Made by a program: the position numbers and the translations under genes
Part shown: positions 41,358 through 50,758 of the stretch, piece after piece
Position numbering within the stretch: the stretch's first letter is position 1
Layout: each line of letters begins with the position of its first letter
The notes under the pieces: model-generated
Database searches by the model: none
Told to the model about the DNA's origin: nothing
The model's input: only the letters and a program-made list of their open reading frames with translations
Source: Thalassobaculum_A sp040219215
GTDB taxonomy: Bacteria; Pseudomonadota; Alphaproteobacteria; Thalassobaculales; Thalassobaculaceae
Assembly (NCBI RefSeq): GCF_040219215.1
Contig: NZ_JAVJSX010000012.1
Location: forward strand, 124,001 to 188,000
Direction of reading: 5' to 3'
Length of the DNA stretch: 64,000 nt

Positions 41358-42527
41358 CTAGCGGTTGGCGCCCCAGACCTGCTTGTACAACTCGACGATG
41401 TCCGCCTCATTGGGAACCTTCGGGTTGTTGGCGTGCGAGCCCGAGGCGACGCACTGGGCGGCCATGGTTTCCATCAGCCCGAACCACTTCGCCTCGTCGA
41501 TCCCGTAGGCCGGCGGGCTCGGCACCTCCAGGTCCTGATTGATCTGGAACAGCCAGTCCAGCAGCTTGTTGGCTGCCGCCTCGTCGCCGTCGCCGCGTTC
41601 AGCAGCACCGATCAGGCGCCCGGCCTCGGCGTATCGGTCAAGGGCGGCGTCCAGCGACCACCGGGTGACGGTCGGCAGCAGCATGGCGTTCGACAGCCCG
41701 TGCGGTACGTGGAAATGCGCACCGATCGGCCGGCTCATGCCGTGCACCAGCGCGACCGAGGCGTTGGAGAACGCCAGGCCGGCCTGGGTGGCGCCCAGCA
41801 TCATCTGCTCGCGCGCCTCCCGGTTGGTCGGCTCGAAGCAGGCGGTGCGCAGGTATGCGCCGATGCGCTGCATTGCCGCCACCGCCATGGAATCCGAGTA
41901 CGGGTTGCGTTTCCGGCTGACGAACGCCTCAAGGGCGTGCGTGAAGCTGTCGATGCCGGTGTCGGCGGTCAGCCGGAATGGCTTTTTCATGGTCAGTTCG
42001 AAGTCGACGATCGCGCCCTGGGCCTGACCGCCCAGGCACATCACCAGCATCTTCTCGTCGGTCTCGACATCGGTGATCACGGTACCTCGGGTCACTTCCG
42101 AGCCGGTCCCGGCGGTTGTCGGGATGCAGACCAGCGGGGCGGCGGCAGTATCGACGCCGTTCGGCACCTTGTAGTCCCGCATCCTCCCACCGTGGGCCGC
42201 GAGGATGTTCATCGCCTTGGCAGTATCCATCGGCGAACCGCCGCCGAACCCGATCAACCCGTCATAGCCCCCGTCCTTGAACACCTTCACGCCGGCTTCG
42301 ACCACCGTCGTGGTCGGATCGGGCACGGTATCGGAGAACACGCCGTAGCTGACGCCGGCCTCGTCGAGCGGCCCGGTCAATGCCGCGACCAGCCCTGACG
42401 AAACCATGAACGGGTCGGACACGATCAGCGGGCGGGTGACGCCGAGCTTGCCGAGCATTTCCGGCGCGCGGCCGATCGAGCCTCCGCCGATCAGCATGAT
42501 CCGGGGGCCGAAGATCGTGGCGGACAT
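41358..42527 (-). CDS. Iron-containing alcohol dehydrogenase
   Basis: 389 residues. VIGFGGGSPMDTAKAMNIL is the NAD(P)-binding segment, and the iron-ligand set (D, H, H, H) appears in the C-terminal domain: FRLTADTGIDSFTHALEAFVS, then VHGMSRPIGAHFHVPHGLSNAMLLP. GGGAGAG precedes the ATG at 42527; a longer upstream frame is not supported. Substrate uncertain (alcohol or aldehyde). It is divergent from the antiporter gene and probably co-transcribed with the substrate-binding protein. Confidence 0.93.
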   Translation of the reverse strand: MSATIFGPRIMLIGGGSIGRAPEMLGKLGVTRPLIVSDPFMVSSGLVAALTGPLDEAGVSYGVFSDTVPDPTTTVVEAGVKVFKDGGYDGLIGFGGGSPMDTAKAMNILAAHGGRMRDYKVPNGVDTAAAPLVCIPTTAGTGSEVTRGTVITDVETDEKMLVMCLGGQAQGAIVDFELTMKKPFRLTADTGIDSFTHALEAFVSRKRNPYSDSMAVAAMQRIGAYLRTACFEPTNREAREQMMLGATQAGLAFSNASVALVHGMSRPIGAHFHVPHGLSNAMLLPTVTRWSLDAALDRYAEAGRLIGAAERGDGDEAAANKLLDWLFQINQDLEVPSPPAYGIDEAKWFGLMETMAAQCVASGSHANNPKVPNEADIVELYKQVWGANR

Positions 42528-42719
42528 GGCGTGCTCTCCCTGAAGGCTCTGTCGATTGATTTCCGGGACGATACGCGGCGGTGGGAAACCGGGGCAAGCA
42601 TCCCTTCCGGAAGTCAGATTCCTGAAGGGCTCGGAGACCGCCTGTAACGCGATAACAACAGCGTGGACAAATACGTAAGAGGGACAACACAGATTCCGGA
42701 TGAACGCACATCGGTGTGC

Positions 42720-42734
42720 TAGAATCGGATTGCC
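42720..42734 (+). promoter_or_regulatory. Extended -10 element directly before the antiporter start codon
   Basis: TGTGCTAGAAT has an extended -10 with hexamer TAGAAT at 42720-42725. The expected start of transcription falls at about 42732-42735, at or next to the ATG (42735), and no Shine-Dalgarno sequence is visible. A leaderless mRNA is a reasonable reading. Confidence 0.4.
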
Positions 42735-44567
42735 ATGGCGCTCGTACAAGACACCGTCCTGTTTCTCGGTTCCGCGGTGATCGCGGTTCCCATACTGAAG
42801 CGTCTCGGCTTCGGTTCACTGCTCGGCTATCTCGCGGCCGGCGTGGCGATCGGGCCGTCGCTCCTCGGACTGGTGTCGGATGTCGACGCAATCCTGCATT
42901 TCGGCGAGTTCGGCGTCGTCCTGCTGCTGTTCATCATTGGGCTCGAGTTGCATCTGTCGCGGCTCTGGGCTCTTCGCAGGCCCATCCTCGGGCTGGGATC
43001 CAGCCAGATGCTCTTGAGCGCTGCCGCCATCGCGGCGGGAGCCTATCTGGTCGGCATGCGGCCGCAGACCGCCGTGGTGATCGGCCTGGTTCTGGCGCTG
43101 TCGTCGACCGCTTTCGCGCTGCAGACCTTGTCCGAGCGCAAGGAACTCCGCACCCAGCACGGCCGGGCCGCCTTCTCGATCCTGCTGTTCCAGGATCTTG
43201 CAGTCATCCCCCTGCTGGCGGTGCTGCCATGGATCGCCACCGCGTCGATCGCCAAGGTCGCCGATGGCGCATCCCAGATCACGGAGACCGACTGGCTGTC
43301 GATCGCCTTCTCGGTGTTCGTCGTCGTCGTGGCGGTGGTCGGCGGGCGCTATGTCGTCCGGCCGATGCTGCGTCTGGTGGCAGCCGCCGGCGTACCGGAG
43401 CTGTTTACCGCCGCGGCCCTGCTGGTCGTGCTCGGCATGGCGCTGTTGATGGAAGAGATCGGTCTGTCTATGGCGCTCGGAGCCTTTCTGGCAGGCGTGC
43501 TGCTGGCGGACACGCAGTACCGACACCAGCTCGAGGGCGACATCGAACCGTTCAAGGGCCTGCTGCTGGGGCTGTTCTTCATCGCCGTCGGCATGTCGAT
43601 GGATCTCGGGCTGCTGGTCGAATCGCCGTTCGCCGTGCTTGGCGCGGCCCTCGGGTTGATGGCCATCAAGACCGCGGTTCTGATGGCTCTCGGCCTTGGT
43701 TCCGGAATGCGCTGGCAAGCCGCGCTGGCGCTGGCGGCCGTCTTGCCGCAGGGCGGCGAGTTCGCCTTCGTGCTGTTCGGCCAGGCGACCAGCGTCGGCG
43801 CCGTCAACCGGCCGACCGCCGATTTCCTGATCCTGGCAGTCGCCATTTCAATGGCGCTGACGCCGCTGTCCGTGCTGCTGGCGGACCGGTTGCGCCAAGC
43901 GTTTGAACGTGACGACTCCGCGGACGCTCCGCCCCCGGAGGTCGACGAGGACGAGCCTCGGGTGGTGATTGCCGGATTCGGACGGTTCGGACAGATCGTC
44001 GGCCGCCTGCTCAACATGCGGCGCATCAAGTTCGTAGCGCTCGATTCCGACAACTCTCGGATCGAGGTGGCACGGCGGTTCGGCAACCTGGCGTATTTCG
44101 GCGACGCCAACAGGCTTCAGGTCCTGGAAGCCGCCGGCACCGGTTCTGCGGAGATCTTCGTGATTGCGGTCGACGATCCGGATCGAGCGGTCGAGATCGC
44201 CCGCATGGTCCGAATGCATTTTCCTGCAATTCGCGTGTTCGCCCGTGCAACCGACCGCTTTCACGCCTACCGGCTGATGGAGGTCGGGGTCGATGCGGTG
44301 TTTCGCGAGATGTTCGGCTCCAGCATCGATCTCACCAAGGCCGTGTTCGTCGGGCTCGGGATGCCTGGCCGGGAGGCCGATGAGATCACCAGCACCTTCA
44401 AGGACTATGACGAGGCACTGGTTCGCGAGCAGTACCGTTTGCGCGGCGACGAGACCGCCATGATCCTTTCGGCCCGCGAAGCCGCGGTCCATCTGGCAAG
44501 CCTGTTCGAACACGACAAGGAAATCTTCGACGACACCGACCCGTCTGGCCGTGAAGCTGCAGAGTAG
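42735..44567 (+). CDS. CPA2-type cation/proton antiporter with RCK/TrkA-N domain (KefB/KefC-like)
   Basis: 610 residues. Thirteen or so helices fill residues 1-390 (FGSLLGYLAAGVAIGPSLLGL, LSSTAFALQTLSERKEL, MALGAFLAGVLLADTQYRHQLEGDIEPFKGLLLGLFFIAVGM), then a Rossmann RCK domain (about 410-530): RVVIAGFGRFGQIVGRLL and VALDSDNSRIEVARRFG. It exports K+ or Na+ in exchange for protons, gated by the RCK domain. KefF-type quinone reductase does not adjoin; the nearest azoreductase is 41 kb away. Confidence 0.93.
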   Translation: MALVQDTVLFLGSAVIAVPILKRLGFGSLLGYLAAGVAIGPSLLGLVSDVDAILHFGEFGVVLLLFIIGLELHLSRLWALRRPILGLGSSQMLLSAAAIAAGAYLVGMRPQTAVVIGLVLALSSTAFALQTLSERKELRTQHGRAAFSILLFQDLAVIPLLAVLPWIATASIAKVADGASQITETDWLSIAFSVFVVVVAVVGGRYVVRPMLRLVAAAGVPELFTAAALLVVLGMALLMEEIGLSMALGAFLAGVLLADTQYRHQLEGDIEPFKGLLLGLFFIAVGMSMDLGLLVESPFAVLGAALGLMAIKTAVLMALGLGSGMRWQAALALAAVLPQGGEFAFVLFGQATSVGAVNRPTADFLILAVAISMALTPLSVLLADRLRQAFERDDSADAPPPEVDEDEPRVVIAGFGRFGQIVGRLLNMRRIKFVALDSDNSRIEVARRFGNLAYFGDANRLQVLEAAGTGSAEIFVIAVDDPDRAVEIARMVRMHFPAIRVFARATDRFHAYRLMEVGVDAVFREMFGSSIDLTKAVFVGLGMPGREADEITSTFKDYDEALVREQYRLRGDETAMILSAREAAVHLASLFEHDKEIFDDTDPSGREAAE

Positions 44568-44667
44568 CGCACCGTTGTGATCGTAAACGTCTGTTAACCA
44601 TCTCTCTTTACGGTGATGAAACGCAGGGTCACTAGGGTGCCGATACGCGAGAAAGAGGCGCGCGCAT

Positions 44668-46191
44668 ATGGTTGAACCGACTATTCAAGGCGTTCTGGAC
44701 ACGATCCTGCATGCCTTGCCCTGGCTGCTGACCGGCACGGCAGTCGGTGCGCTGTGCGCGCGTCCGTTATGGGCAGGGGTTGCGAGGAGCGGCCGGACGG
44801 CGAACAAGCCGTCGGCCAGCGACACTGCCCAGACGGTCGATGTTTCGGCGCGCGAGACATTGCACCACCGGCTGGAAACCGCCCTGGAGGGGATGCGCGA
44901 CGACGACGGCGCGCCGGCTCTGGTGGTCCTCAACTTCGACAACTTCCGCTTCGTCAACGACGGGTTCGGCCACACCACCGGCGATGCGGTGCTGGCCGAG
45001 GCGGCCAAACGCATCCGCGGTGCGCTGCGCCACTCCGACACGTCGGCACGCATCGGCGGCGACGAGTTTCTGGTACTGCTTCAGAGCACCGGAGGCGCCG
45101 CACCGGCCCTTGTCGTCGCCGAACGTCTGCGCGCGACCGTGTCTCAGCCCTACGACATCGATGGCAAACGCTTCCAGCTCTCGGCCAGCGTGGGCATCGC
45201 CCTGGCGCCAAGGCATGGCCGGACCGCCGCGGAGTTGACCCGCAGCGCCACGGCCGCCATGTCGGCCATCAAGCGTCGCGGCGGCGACAGCGTTGAACTT
45301 CCGACCGTGATCACGACGAGCGATGCGTCGGAACGTCTGCGCCTGGAGGCCGAACTCCGCCAGGCGCTCGAACGCGGCGAGTTCGAGCTTCACTACCAGC
45401 CCAAGTTCACCCTGGCGAACGGCACGCCGACCCTGATCGGCGCCGAAGCGTTGCTGCGCTGGGACCATCCCGAGCGGGGCCTGATGCCGCCAGCCGCCTT
45501 CATGCAGATTGCCGAGGAAACCGGGCTGATCGTGCCGATCGGCGACTGGGTGCTGCAGGAGTCGCTGAAGGCGGTCAAACGCTGGAACTCCGATGCCAGT
45601 TCGCCCGGCACGCCGTTGACGGTCGCCGTCAACCTGTCGTTCAAGCAGTTCGATCGGGTCGGGTTCTTCGAGTTTGTCCGAGACTCCCTGCACGACGCCG
45701 GCGTTCAGCCGAGCCTGCTTGAGTTGGAACTGACCGAGAGCATGGTCATGCACAACCCGGACAACACGGTCGGCGTGATGCGCCGCCTGCGGTCACTGGG
45801 CGTTCGCTTCTCGATCGACGACTTCGGAACGGGCCATTCATCGCTCGGGCTGTTGAAGCGGTTGCCGGTGCAGTCGGTCAAGATCGATCGGTCGTTCATG
45901 CAGGACGTTCCGGTCAGCGACGACGACACAGCCATCGCCCTCGCCATCCTTGGCCTCGCCCATACCCTCGGAATGGAGGTCGTGGCCGAAGGCGTGGAGA
46001 CCGAGTCCCAGCTTGCCTTCCTGCGGGTCCGGGGATGCGACGCGGTCCAGGGATTCCTTCTGGGCCGGCCGATGCCGGAAGCCGAGTTCCGTTCGACCCT
46101 GGAACGCACGGCACGTCCAACCGAATCCAGTTCAGATTTAGCCGCGGGAATGCCGCTCATGGCAGCCGCCGTGACCGTCGACGGCGACTGA
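44668..46191 (+). CDS. Bifunctional GGDEF-EAL cyclic-di-GMP protein
   Basis: 507 residues. A short N-terminal hydrophobic stretch (about 12-30) acts as a membrane anchor. The GGDEF domain has an intact G130-G131-D132-E133-F134 (ARIGGDEFLVLL) with no RxxD inhibitory site visible upstream (it reads RIRGALRHSDTSA). The EAL domain has E260-A261-L262 in LIGAEALLRWDHP, and the later catalytic residues NLSFKQF, ELTES and DDFGTGHSSLGLLKRLPV are present. Both enzyme activities are possible; which dominates is not readable. Confidence 0.93.
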   Translation: MVEPTIQGVLDTILHALPWLLTGTAVGALCARPLWAGVARSGRTANKPSASDTAQTVDVSARETLHHRLETALEGMRDDDGAPALVVLNFDNFRFVNDGFGHTTGDAVLAEAAKRIRGALRHSDTSARIGGDEFLVLLQSTGGAAPALVVAERLRATVSQPYDIDGKRFQLSASVGIALAPRHGRTAAELTRSATAAMSAIKRRGGDSVELPTVITTSDASERLRLEAELRQALERGEFELHYQPKFTLANGTPTLIGAEALLRWDHPERGLMPPAAFMQIAEETGLIVPIGDWVLQESLKAVKRWNSDASSPGTPLTVAVNLSFKQFDRVGFFEFVRDSLHDAGVQPSLLELELTESMVMHNPDNTVGVMRRLRSLGVRFSIDDFGTGHSSLGLLKRLPVQSVKIDRSFMQDVPVSDDDTAIALAILGLAHTLGMEVVAEGVETESQLAFLRVRGCDAVQGFLLGRPMPEAEFRSTLERTARPTESSSDLAAGMPLMAAAVTVDGD

Positions 46192-46211
46192 GTCACCGTC
46201 GGGTCCGGCCG

Positions 46212-47372
46212 TCAGATCGTCCGGGCGATCTCGGTGCGATGAACGGCCCGCCCGTTGACCAGCGTCCCGACCACCCGGACGGGGCCGGTGCCGCCCTCCT
46301 GCACGATCGCCAGATCCGCCCGTCGTCCCTCGGTGATCAGGCCGCGATCGTCGAGGCCGGCAGCAGCGGCCGGATTGGCCGACACCAGCGCCCAGGCATC
46401 CGCGAAACGCGCGTCACCCGACCTTGCCAGCACGAACGGCGCCTGCACCAGCGACGGGTAGTAGTAGTCCGACACCAGGATCGTGCAGCGGCCCTCGCGC
46501 ACTTCCCGAGCCGCCAGAATGCCGTCGGCGCCGAGATGGCTGCCACCGCGGACCACATTCGGCGCGCCGCAGATCACAGGATCGCCCAGCGCGACCGCCG
46601 TCTCGGCGGTCGGCGTGTTCATCGGGAACTCCGCGATCCGGCAGCCGACCGAATGATACCGCCGGCGCATGTCCGGCGTGTGGTCATCATGGCTCGCCAA
46701 GGCCACTCCTTTGGCTACTGCCGCCGCCGCCAGCCGGTCGATCGACGCCGGCACCTCAGCCTTCCGTTCGGCAACGCGGTGCAGCAGATCGACGAAAGCA
46801 TCGTGGCTCAACCCGGTGCGCGCCGTGTAGGTGGCCGTCGACTTCCCCTTGACCAGGATGCGGTCGAGGATGATGTCCGAGTGATCGTTGAACGCCAGGA
46901 GATCGACGGAACCTTCGTCGAGCCACCCCATGATCTCGGCCTCGGCGTCGAGATTGTAGGTCTCGTGACGGAGGTGGAACCGGGTGTCGCACGCCAGTTG
47001 CGGCTTCACGGCCTCCAGCGCCGCCTTCAGCCCCACGGTCGACTCCCTCCCGCGCAGCCCGGGCTCCCACGAGTAGGTAACGCCGTGATAGGCGGTGGTG
47101 ATTCCGTTCGAGACCAGCTGCGCGTCGGTGTCGAGCAGCGCCAGGTCCATCGGGAAGTGCACGCCCGGCCGCGGCATCATCTGGCGCTCGAACGCGTCGC
47201 CGTGCAGGTCGATGACCCCCGGCAGCACCCAGGCATCGCCAACATCCCACTCCTCGCCCCGGCAGGCGTTCCCGACGGCGGCAATCCGCCCGCCCTCGAT
47301 CGTGACCGTGGTGTCCTCGACTGAACCGTCGGCCAGCAGCACACGCCGGCTTGCTATCGTGCGGATGGTCAC
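46212..47372 (-). CDS. phnM: Alpha-D-ribose 1-methylphosphonate 5-triphosphate diphosphatase PhnM
   Basis: 386-residue amidohydrolase-fold enzyme from the C-P lyase pathway. A GTG at 47372 preceded by AGGAGAAGG is taken as start; the frame continues upstream without motifs. VLPGVIDLHGDAFERQMMPRPG and AYHGVTYSWEPGLRG are family-specific; NLLAFNDHSDI and VALASHDDHTPDM carry later metal ligands. The rest of the C-P lyase genes (phnGHIJKL) are absent here. It faces away from the DUF1045 gene, its frequent neighbour. Confidence 0.92.
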   Translation of the reverse strand: MTIRTIASRRVLLADGSVEDTTVTIEGGRIAAVGNACRGEEWDVGDAWVLPGVIDLHGDAFERQMMPRPGVHFPMDLALLDTDAQLVSNGITTAYHGVTYSWEPGLRGRESTVGLKAALEAVKPQLACDTRFHLRHETYNLDAEAEIMGWLDEGSVDLLAFNDHSDIILDRILVKGKSTATYTARTGLSHDAFVDLLHRVAERKAEVPASIDRLAAAAVAKGVALASHDDHTPDMRRRYHSVGCRIAEFPMNTPTAETAVALGDPVICGAPNVVRGGSHLGADGILAAREVREGRCTILVSDYYYPSLVQAPFVLARSGDARFADAWALVSANPAAAAGLDDRGLITEGRRADLAIVQEGGTGPVRVVGTLVNGRAVHRTEIARTI

Positions 47373-47492
47373 CGGCCTTCTCCTGTTCCGGGGGGCGTGG
47401 CATAACCCCGGCCGGGGTCGACGCCAGTCCTGATTACCTTTGGTTCGATCGGAAGGCCAGACCGTCCGACAGCATTTCACGGGAGTGTCACA

Positions 47493-48233
47493 GTGGTGCA
47501 GTTTCCCGATTTTCCTGCCAACGATGCCCAGCCGGAGCCGGCATGGCCGCGTTACGCCATCTACTTCGCTCCGGAACCCGGGTCGCCGCTGGCGGAGTTC
47601 GGCGCCGACTGGCTGGGACGTGATTGCGCGACCGGCACGGAGCGCGTGCAGGCGGGCGTACCGGGCCTGTCACCGGAACGGCTGTCCGCCATCACCGCAA
47701 GTGCCCGAAACTACGGTTTTCACGCGACCCTCAAGGCTCCATTTCACCTGAAGCACGACCGGCCGCTCGAAGCGCTGGGCGATGCCGCAGCGGCGTTTGC
47801 GGCCGCGCGCGCGCCGATCATCGTCCAACTCGGACTGCGCTCGCTCGGAGGCTTCTTGGCCCTGATGATGACGCCTCCGGATCACCGCGTAATGGCGCTG
47901 GCTGCCGACGTCGTCCAGCAACTCGACGGATATCGGGCATTGCCGAGCGACGCCGAGTTGGCACGACGCCGCGAGGCTGATTTGTCGTCCCAGCAGGAGG
48001 CGCTGCTGCAACGCTGGGGATATCCCTATGTGATGGGGGAATTCCGCTTCCACATGACATTGTCGTCGCGCCTGCACGATGGTCCGGAGCGGGATTCGAT
48101 CGTCGCTGCCCTGGAACCACGGGTCGCCGCAGTGACTGCCACGCCGAGTGCGATCGATGCGGTCGCCCTGTTCCGGCAGGATCAACCGGGGTCGCCGTTC
48201 GTAATGGAACGCCGGTTCCCGTTCGGCGGCTGA
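47493..48233 (+). CDS. DUF1045 phosphonate-associated 2H phosphoesterase-like protein
   Basis: 246 residues from a GTG start with GGGAG upstream. Two HxT motifs, NYGFHATLKAPF and FRFHMTLSS, mark a 2H phosphoesterase fold, spaced about 130 residues apart as in family members. The DUF1045 family typically accompanies phnM and other C-P lyase genes; its exact role is not established. It lies divergent to phnM, sharing a 120-base intergenic region with no evident Pho box. Confidence 0.88.
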   Translation: MVQFPDFPANDAQPEPAWPRYAIYFAPEPGSPLAEFGADWLGRDCATGTERVQAGVPGLSPERLSAITASARNYGFHATLKAPFHLKHDRPLEALGDAAAAFAAARAPIIVQLGLRSLGGFLALMMTPPDHRVMALAADVVQQLDGYRALPSDAELARRREADLSSQQEALLQRWGYPYVMGEFRFHMTLSSRLHDGPERDSIVAALEPRVAAVTATPSAIDAVALFRQDQPGSPFVMERRFPFGG

Positions 48234-48258
48234 CCCGCTTCGCCTCTGAAAGAATCGG

Positions 48259-49293
48259 TCAGATCTGCCCGATTGCCGCCGGCGGCAGATCGAGTATCGG
48301 GGGTACCGAACTCGCTGCGGTCCCGGTGACCCCGCCGGTGGCGCGTTCGGCCCGCGGCGTGCGCCCGAAACACTCCCGGTAGCATTTCGAGAAATGGCTG
48401 GCCGACACGAATCCGCAGGCCAACGCCACCGACAGGATCGACATCGACGTCTGGACCAGGAGCTGGCGCGCCCGCTGCAGCCGCAGGGTCAGGTAGTAGC
48501 GGGTCGGAGTCGCGCCGAGATACTTGCGGAACAGCCGCTCAAGCTGGCGCGTCGACAACCCGGCCCGTTCCGCCAGATCGGTCTGGCTCAGCGGTTCTTC
48601 AAGGTTCAGTTCCATCTCGCTGATCACCGAGATCAGCTTGGGATGGCTGACGCCGAGACGGGCGCGCAGCTCCATGCGCTGGTGATCATGGGGCTCGCGG
48701 ATACGGTCGTGAATGAACTGCTCTGACACCTGGTTGGCCAAGGTCTGCCCATGCTGCCGGCCGATCAGATGCAGCATCATGTCGAGCGCTGCCGTTCCAC
48801 CGGAACAGGTGAAGCGGTCCCGGTCGATCTCGTAGAGATCCGACGACACCTCGATCTCGGGAAAATCCTCGGTGAAACCGCCCAGGTTTTCCCAATGGAT
48901 GGTGCAGCGACGGCCGTCGAGCAGACCGGCACGGGCCAGCAGATGGCTGCCGGTGCACAGCGCGCCCATGATCGCCCCCTGGCGGGCGATACGGCGCATG
49001 AATCCGAGAATTCGTTCGTCTTCGTACCGCTGGACGTCGATGCCGGTCACCACCACCAGAATCTTCTCGCGGTCGACTTCCGCCATGGCGTGGTGCGGCA
49101 CGACCTCGATGCCGTTGCTGGCAGACACGGGTTTGCCGTCCGGACTGATAATCCGCCATTCGTACAGCGTGCGGCCGGACATCCGATTGGCTGACCGCAA
49201 CGGCTCCACCGCCGATGTGAAGGCCATCATCGAGAAGTTCCGGATCAGCAGGAACCCGATTTTCGTCGGGACCGCGTTCGGGTCGTCGAACAT
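48259..49293 (-). CDS. GlxA-family AraC regulator with DJ-1/PfpI domain
   Basis: 344 residues. The N-terminal domain (residues 9-190) is class I glutamine amidotransferase-like: KIGFLLIRNFSMMAFTSAVEPLR, GALCTGSHLLARAGLLDGRRCTIHWENL. The C-terminal domain has two AraC helix-turn-helix units (LSQTDLAERAGLSTRQLERLFRKYLGATPTRYY and VALACGFVSASHFSKCYRECFGRTPRAER). Such regulators control carnitine, choline or histidine-type catabolic genes. It lies downstream of hutI on the same strand, a reasonable place for a hut regulator, which is inference. Confidence 0.92.
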   Translation of the reverse strand: MFDDPNAVPTKIGFLLIRNFSMMAFTSAVEPLRSANRMSGRTLYEWRIISPDGKPVSASNGIEVVPHHAMAEVDREKILVVVTGIDVQRYEDERILGFMRRIARQGAIMGALCTGSHLLARAGLLDGRRCTIHWENLGGFTEDFPEIEVSSDLYEIDRDRFTCSGGTAALDMMLHLIGRQHGQTLANQVSEQFIHDRIREPHDHQRMELRARLGVSHPKLISVISEMELNLEEPLSQTDLAERAGLSTRQLERLFRKYLGATPTRYYLTLRLQRARQLLVQTSMSILSVALACGFVSASHFSKCYRECFGRTPRAERATGGVTGTAASSVPPILDLPPAAIGQI

Positions 49294-49463
49294 GGAACGG
49301 GCGTGCTCCGGAACCGCCTTTTCACGATCGCCGGACAGCCCGGCGTCGGAACGAGACTACTGCCAACAACGCACATAAAGCATTCGGAAAATATCAGAAA
49401 AGCGATATTCGCACGAACCGCTGCAGCGCGACGCTGTCGAGGAATCGACGCTCGGCCATCCGC

Positions 49464-50687
49464 CTACCCAAGCAACGTGGGCACACCGTTGCGAATCACC
49501 GTCTGGCATGGGTTGAAGCCGATGCGATAGGCCAGTTCGGCAGGCTCGTCGATCGACCAGTGCACAAAATCGGCGACCTTCCCGACCTCCAGCGTGCCAC
49601 GATCGGCCAGTCGCCCCAGGGCTTTGGCAGCGTTCCGTGTCACCCCTGCCAGCGCCTCCGCCGGGGTCAGCCCAAACAGCACGCAGGCCATGTTCATGGT
49701 GGTCAGAAGCGACGTCACGGGAGACGAGCCCGGGTTGCTGTCGGTGGCGACCGCAATCGGCACGCCCGCATTGCGCAAGCGCGCAACCGGCGGTTTCCGC
49801 GTCTCGTTCAGCATGTAGAACGCGCCCGGCAGGAGCACCGCGACGGTCCCCGACTCGGCCATCGCCTCAATTCCATCGGCGCCGAGATACTCCAGATGAT
49901 CGGCGGACAGCGCGCCGAACTCCGACGCCATGACGGCGCCGCCCAGGTCGCTCAGCTGCTCGGCGTGAATCTTCACCGGCAACTGGAACAGCGCCGCTGC
50001 GTCGAACAGGCGTCCAACCTGCGCCGGGGAGAACGCTATGGTCTCGCAGAACGCATCGACCTGATCGACGAGCCCCTGCTCGACCGCCGCCGGCAGCACC
50101 TCGTCGCACACGAAGTCGATGTACCCGTCGGCATCCCGCGCCCACTCAGGCGGTAAGGCATGGGCGCCCAGGAACGTCGTAGTCACTTCGATCGGCAGAC
50201 GGTCCTGCAACGCGCGTGCGACCCGCAGCATCTTCAGCTCGGCGTCCAGATCAAGGCCGTAGCCGGACTTGATCTCGACGACCGTAACCCCTTCGGCCAG
50301 AAGCGGACGCATCCGGCGCATGGCACTTTCGAGCAATTGGGCTTCGGTTGCGGCACGGGTCGCCGCGACGGTGGACAGTATACCGCCGCCGGCGCGCGCT
50401 ATATCCGCGTAGCTGACACCCATCAACCGCTTCTCGAACTCGCCAGCACGTTGACCGCCATGAACGATGTGGGTGTGGCAGTCGATCAAGGCCGGGGTGA
50501 TCCAGCCACCCTCCAGTTCGTGGACGATCGCGGCCACGCTGTCGGCGGGACCAGGAAGGTCCTCGCGGGCGCCCACCCAGGCGATCCGGCCGTCCTTGAC
50601 CGCAATGGCGCCGTCCTCGATCCTGCCGTACGGGTCGGGTCCCGCAAGCGTGGCGAGCCCGATATCAACCCAGAGAGAATCCCACAT
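49464..50687 (-). CDS. hutI: Imidazolonepropionase
   Basis: 407 residues. Third step of histidine degradation: hydrolysis of imidazolonepropionate to formiminoglutamate. LIDCHTHIVHGGQRAGEFEKRL has the HxH metal pair, VVEIKSGYGLDLDAELKMLR the substrate-binding loop, and TTFLGAHALPPEW and AVATDSNPGSSP the later ligands. The ATG at 50687 (MWDSLWVDIGLAT) is preferred over an upstream start. It is divergent from hutF with a 71-base gap. hutH, hutU and hutG are not in the window. Confidence 0.95.
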   Translation of the reverse strand: MWDSLWVDIGLATLAGPDPYGRIEDGAIAVKDGRIAWVGAREDLPGPADSVAAIVHELEGGWITPALIDCHTHIVHGGQRAGEFEKRLMGVSYADIARAGGGILSTVAATRAATEAQLLESAMRRMRPLLAEGVTVVEIKSGYGLDLDAELKMLRVARALQDRLPIEVTTTFLGAHALPPEWARDADGYIDFVCDEVLPAAVEQGLVDQVDAFCETIAFSPAQVGRLFDAAALFQLPVKIHAEQLSDLGGAVMASEFGALSADHLEYLGADGIEAMAESGTVAVLLPGAFYMLNETRKPPVARLRNAGVPIAVATDSNPGSSPVTSLLTTMNMACVLFGLTPAEALAGVTRNAAKALGRLADRGTLEVGKVADFVHWSIDEPAELAYRIGFNPCQTVIRNGVPTLLG

Positions 50688-50758
50688 GCCGCACCCCACC
50701 CGTTCGGCAAGCCGCTGGATCAACGGCGAGGCCGCCGCGGCGAACCAACCGTAATCGG

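Noticed and set aside
40827..42398. Long plus-strand frame opposite the substrate-binding protein and the Fe-ADH
   Set aside because: It crosses the junction of two well-supported minus-strand genes and has no motif; a compositional shadow.
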